This document shows positions 61,390 to 64,000 of a stretch of 64,000 nt of DNA, in pieces. Below the pieces are notes generated by a model. That model made no database searches. It was not told the origin of the DNA and saw nothing but the letters and a program-made list of their open reading frames with translations. The stretch is from the NCBI RefSeq assembly GCF_039794105.1, contig NZ_JBDIWA010000009.1, positions 1-64,000 of the forward strand. Direction: 5' to 3'. Made by a program: the position numbers and the translations under genes. Numbering within the stretch: the stretch's first letter is position 1; every line of letters starts with the position of its first letter. The DNA comes from Kuenenia sp039794105. GTDB taxonomy: Bacteria > Planctomycetota > Brocadiia > Brocadiales > Brocadiaceae.

Positions 61390-62799
61390 TTACTGCGCAA
61401 TGCCATACTCTTTTATTTTATTATATAAGGTCGTTCTGTTGATGCCCAGCACCCTTGCCGCCTCCGCCCTTCGCCATGAGGTTTCTTTCAGGACATTTTC
61501 TATGTGTCGTTTTTCCATAAATGCCAGTGAGCGGGCGTCAAGTCCGTCGCTGCCTACACCGTCAGTATTTCCATCAACAGCAACACCGGCAAGGCTTTCA
61601 GATTCTTTCTTCCCAAAGCTGATATTTGCAACATATTTAGGCGATAATGCACAGCCGTTTGCAATCAACACCCCCCTCTCTACCACATTCTTTAATTCTC
61701 TGATGTTCCCCGGCCAGCCATATTCCAATAATATCCGTTCAGTATCGGACGGGATATCGCAAACATTCTTGCCAAACTCATTATTATATTTATGCATAAA
61801 GTATTTCACCAAAAGCATAATATCTTCTCTTCTTTCCCTCAATGGCGGCACATAAATCGGCAAAACCTTCAACCGGTAATACAAATCCTTTCTAAAATTT
61901 CCTGACGCTATTTCTTCTTCAAGGTTCCTGTTTGTCGAGGCAATAATCCGAACGTCTATTTTGATATCGTGTATGCCGCCAACCCTTTTGAACTGCCTTT
62001 CCTGCAGAATTCTTAAAAGTTTTGCCTGCAGCAAAACCCCCATCTCGCCTATTTCATCCAGGAAAACGGTTCCCTTATCGGCAACCTCAAACAACCCCGG
62101 TTTGCCGGCTGTCGCCGCGCCGGTAAATGCCCCTTTTTCATAACCGAATAATTCTGCTTCCAGAAGGCTTTCCGTAAGGGCGGCGCAATTTATATCCACA
62201 AAACGCCCTGACTTTCTTGCGCTTAGCCGGTGCACCGCCCTGGCAACAAGCTCTTTCCCGGTACCGCTCTCTCCTTGTATTAACACCGTTGTAGAAGAAC
62301 TTTTTGCCACCTGTTTAATAAGAGAATATATCTCTTTCATCTGCGGGCTGTTGCCAATAATAATTCCGTCCGATTCTTCATCAAACGTCCATTGCTTTTC
62401 CTTTATTTCAAGCACCTCCTGGCGCAGCCCCTGCCTCCTTAATGCCTTTTCAACCACCGACCTTAACCGGTCCAGTTTAAACGGTTTCTCCAAATAATCG
62501 TATGCCCCCAGCCTCATCACTTCAACCGCAGAATCCACGCTTCCGTATCCCGTCATTACCACCATTAATGCGTTAGGGTCTTTCTCTTTTATTTTTCCAA
62601 TAAGTTCCACTCCATTTATATTGGGCAATCTCAAATCCAGCAGTATCAAATCCGGCATAAATGTATCCATTTTCTCCAGCGCTTCTTCGAAACTACCGGC
62701 GGCAATTGCTTCATAACCCTGCGCATCTAAAAACTCCCTGACAGAAAGCCTGATTGTTTCTTCGTCATCGACAATAAGGATTATACCTTTCGCCTTCAT
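61390..62799 (-). CDS. Sigma-54-dependent response regulator (NtrC family)
   Basis: A 469-aa protein: receiver (Asp in LILLDLRLPNINGVELIG near residue 55), AAA+ domain (GESGTGKELVARAVHRLS; GAFTGA; GTVFLDEIGEMG) and Fis-type helix-turn-helix (RRAEAARVLGINRTTLYNKIKEYGIAQ). It is the upstream gene of the receiver-PP2C-ATPase/STAS run, 39 bases before it, so they probably form one transcript. No kinase gene adjoins it. It may control sigma-54 promoters in the TPR/flagellar block. Confidence 0.95.
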   Translation of the reverse strand: MKAKGIILIVDDEETIRLSVREFLDAQGYEAIAAGSFEEALEKMDTFMPDLILLDLRLPNINGVELIGKIKEKDPNALMVVMTGYGSVDSAVEVMRLGAYDYLEKPFKLDRLRSVVEKALRRQGLRQEVLEIKEKQWTFDEESDGIIIGNSPQMKEIYSLIKQVAKSSSTTVLIQGESGTGKELVARAVHRLSARKSGRFVDINCAALTESLLEAELFGYEKGAFTGAATAGKPGLFEVADKGTVFLDEIGEMGVLLQAKLLRILQERQFKRVGGIHDIKIDVRIIASTNRNLEEEIASGNFRKDLYYRLKVLPIYVPPLRERREDIMLLVKYFMHKYNNEFGKNVCDIPSDTERILLEYGWPGNIRELKNVVERGVLIANGCALSPKYVANISFGKKESESLAGVAVDGNTDGVGSDGLDARSLAFMEKRHIENVLKETSWRRAEAARVLGINRTTLYNKIKEYGIAQ

Positions 62800-63034
62800 T
62801 TATTTACCCTTCCATTAAAAACAAACCGTTCAATGTCTCACGCATTATAAAACTTAAATTTTTCCCCGCAAAAAAAATACTTTGAGTTCAGTATATCAAA
62901 ACGTCCAATTTTTCAACATGACTATTTTCTGCTTATTACCCTCTGTTTAAAAATACGATTTCACCTGGTGTATTAGTTCTTAAAAAAGGCATCAGTTTAG
63001 TTTTTTGAAAATTCTTAATAAAACCAAGGATTCC

Positions 63035-63171
63035 GTAACACTTTAGTTTTTTGAAAAATTCCAATAATCGAGTGTAGGAGCGAAGCATTTGCCGTAAATT
63101 GTCATAAATGCGTTCAAACCCAAGCGGGGCAAATGCTTCGCCCCTAATTTTTTAAAAAACTAAAGTGTTAC
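63035..63171. mobile_element. 137-bp MITE with 8-bp target duplication
   Basis: Inverted repeats of about 26 bp (left tip GTAACACTTTAGTTTTTTGA, right tip its complement, ending AAAGTGTTAC) flank about 85 bases. The direct repeat AGGATTCC occurs on both outer sides (63027-63034 and 63172-63179), a clean 8-bp target duplication. GTAA tips and 8-bp duplications are the habit of IS66-type elements. The inside contains another palindromic stretch (GAGCGAAGCATTTGCC, and GGGCAAATGCTTCGCCC). Confidence 0.85.
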
Positions 63172-63349
63172 AGGATTCCTGGTTTTATATCATAAGAAGT
63201 TTTTTTATATTACCCCCTTTTGATAATGTGAAATGGAGCGCCGGGGGGGAAATGCGTAACAAAATAGCAAACATTATACCACTGTTCATAACTATTATTG
63301 GAAACTAAGCTGGCATAGCAGGGGCAAACAAGCACGCAAGAAATAAAAA

Positions 63350-63420
63350 ATACGAAATTCGAAGTGCTAAATACGAAACAAATTCTAATAACAAAACATA
63401 AAATTCAAAACAAATCTAAA
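63350..63420. repeat. Degenerate heptamer array (CGAAATT/CGAAGTG/CGAAACA)
   Basis: Same family as 25479 and 53031, followed by AATTCTAATAACAAAAC, a relative of the hairpin arm at 15704. It lies between the two MITEs. Confidence 0.7.
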
Positions 63421-63445
63421 ACATCCAACAACTACGAAAGATGCA

Positions 63446-63637
63446 GTAACAAGTTAGTATTTTGAAAAATTCCAACAATGTAGTGCAACGAACCTCATCG
63501 CACTACATGAATTTAGTGGGCTTTGATATCTCAAGTGAGGAACGAGCCGCAACCGTTTATACCAAATGCTCCACCACTACACTACTATACGGCAAGCAGC
63601 ACTATTATTGGAATTTTTCAAAAGACTAATGTGTTGC
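63446..63637. mobile_element. 192-bp MITE-like element related to that at 63035
   Basis: The left end GTAACAAGTTAGTATTTTGA (continuing AAAATTCCAACAAT) pairs with the right end (complement GCAACACATTAGTCTTTTGA, continuing AAAATTCCAATAAT) at about 28 of 34 positions. The interior includes GTAGTGCAACGAACCTCATC with its partner CGCACTAC. No target duplication is visible. A 63-codon frame inside it is not a gene. Confidence 0.7.
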
Positions 63638-63868
63638 CCCCGAACTTCCAGATATTCCTATAGCTGGTTGAAGCGGATATATGGGTACTTATCTCCCAGA
63701 CAACCCAGCCAGCAGCAGGAAAGACACAAATTTCATGCCCCTTGTCAGTCTTGTTGAAAATACTCGTTGAACGGTAATATATATCAGGTAAAATTTAAAA
63801 AGTCTTTCTTGTACTAATCTATATTTGTTATTTTATCTAAAATACCCGCAATAAAAGGAACATACATA

Positions 63869-64000
63869 ATGTTACAGGGAATCATATTCGATATGGACGG
63901 CACGCTCACCAAGCCAAAGGTGGATTTTGCAGCCGTTGAAAGAGACATTGGCGCAAAGGTCGGGTTTATTTTAGACTATGCGGAGCAATCCAGTCCTGAA
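63869..64000 (+). CDS. HAD-family hydrolase, N-terminal fragment (3' end outside window)
   Basis: The frame opens with MLQGIIFDMDGTLTKPKVDF and is open to the window edge (44 codons). DMDGT is motif I of haloacid dehalogenase phosphatases, with the nucleophilic first Asp. AAAAGGAACATACATA precedes the ATG as ribosome site. The substrate cannot be told from the N terminus; phosphoglycolate phosphatase and beta-phosphoglucomutase start in a similar way. Confidence 0.85.
   Translation, partial: MLQGIIFDMDGTLTKPKVDFAAVERDIGAKVGFILDYAEQSSPE

Larger units (their letters stand above)
62800..63868. other. 1-kb gene-free, repeat-packed intergenic region
   Basis: Between the divergent sigma-54 regulator and the HAD gene. 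It holds the two MITEs, a heptamer array and a further half-end (TCAGTTTAGTTTTTTGAAAA, near 62993). Apart from these no gene, RNA or promoter was recognised. Confidence 0.7.

Noticed and set aside
63566..63757. 63-codon frame in the last kilobase
   Set aside because: Begins inside the second MITE and runs out of it; translation of repeat sequence.

Overview
The window reads as a chromosomal segment of a Gram-negative, flagellated bacterium of moderate to low GC. Lipid A enzyme LpxD, an RND/TolC efflux pair, lipoproteins and flgBC-fliE indicate a diderm envelope and a flagellum. The gene mix (ThyX, RicT, a two-part glycine decarboxylase subunit, an FMN glutamate-synthase-like protein beside a PqqC/CADD-like oxidase, many sigma-54 regulators, repeat-rich intergenic DNA) fits Planctomycetota of the anammox type (Brocadiales). 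This is an impression from protein flavour: no hydrazine-pathway gene lies in the window.

Layout: 1-4.8 kb holds the end of an RND permease gene, an internally deleted IS66 element and a tolC-like gene. 5.0-8.5 kb holds tRNA-Leu, an M48 lipoprotein protease, metG and ricT. 9-15.5 kb holds a small exported protein, GDP-fucose synthase, APS kinase, MsrA, GlmS and LpxD. 15.8-20.6 kb is a canonical rpmF-plsX-fabH-fabD-acpP-fabF lipid operon on the minus strand. 21-27 kb holds alaS, recA, thpR and gltX. 27.4-29.9 kb is a histidine kinase/sigma-54 regulator pair. 30.4-35.7 kb holds bacteriohemerythrin, a heme-oxygenase-fold iron enzyme, an FMN glutamate-synthase-like protein, a RidA-like protein and GcvPB. 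36-45 kb holds DUF433, a large CheB-CheR-PAS-GAF-PAS sensor with a probable frameshifted end, a truncated transposase and pyruvate carboxylase.

45.16-48.2 kb is the most striking part. Three attC-like imperfect palindromes, all in one orientation, punctuate short gene cassettes: a split Mrr-type restriction gene, a PIN toxin with a small partner, and an antitoxin/PIN toxin/zinc-ribbon trio. No integrase gene is in the window, so this looks like a CALIN (integron cassette cluster without integrase). The main gene of every cassette carries a nonsense codon or frameshift. A 128-bp MITE with ends like those of the IS66 remnant lies just beyond.

48.5-50 kb holds cobO and thyX. 50.1-62.8 kb is a minus-strand flagellar/regulatory block: flgB-flgC-fliE, a sigma-54 activator and its kinase, three TPR envelope proteins, a receiver/PP2C-like/HATPase fusion overlapping a STAS gene, and another sigma-54 activator. 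Two -24/-12 promoter candidates precede the flg genes and the TPR-kinase genes, so the activators probably control this block. The last kilobase is packed with MITEs and ends at the start of a HAD-family gene.

The intergenic DNA carries many degenerate 7-bp tandem arrays from several sequence families, comparable in unit length to the heptameric STRR repeats of cyanobacteria, together with several MITE-like inverted repeats.
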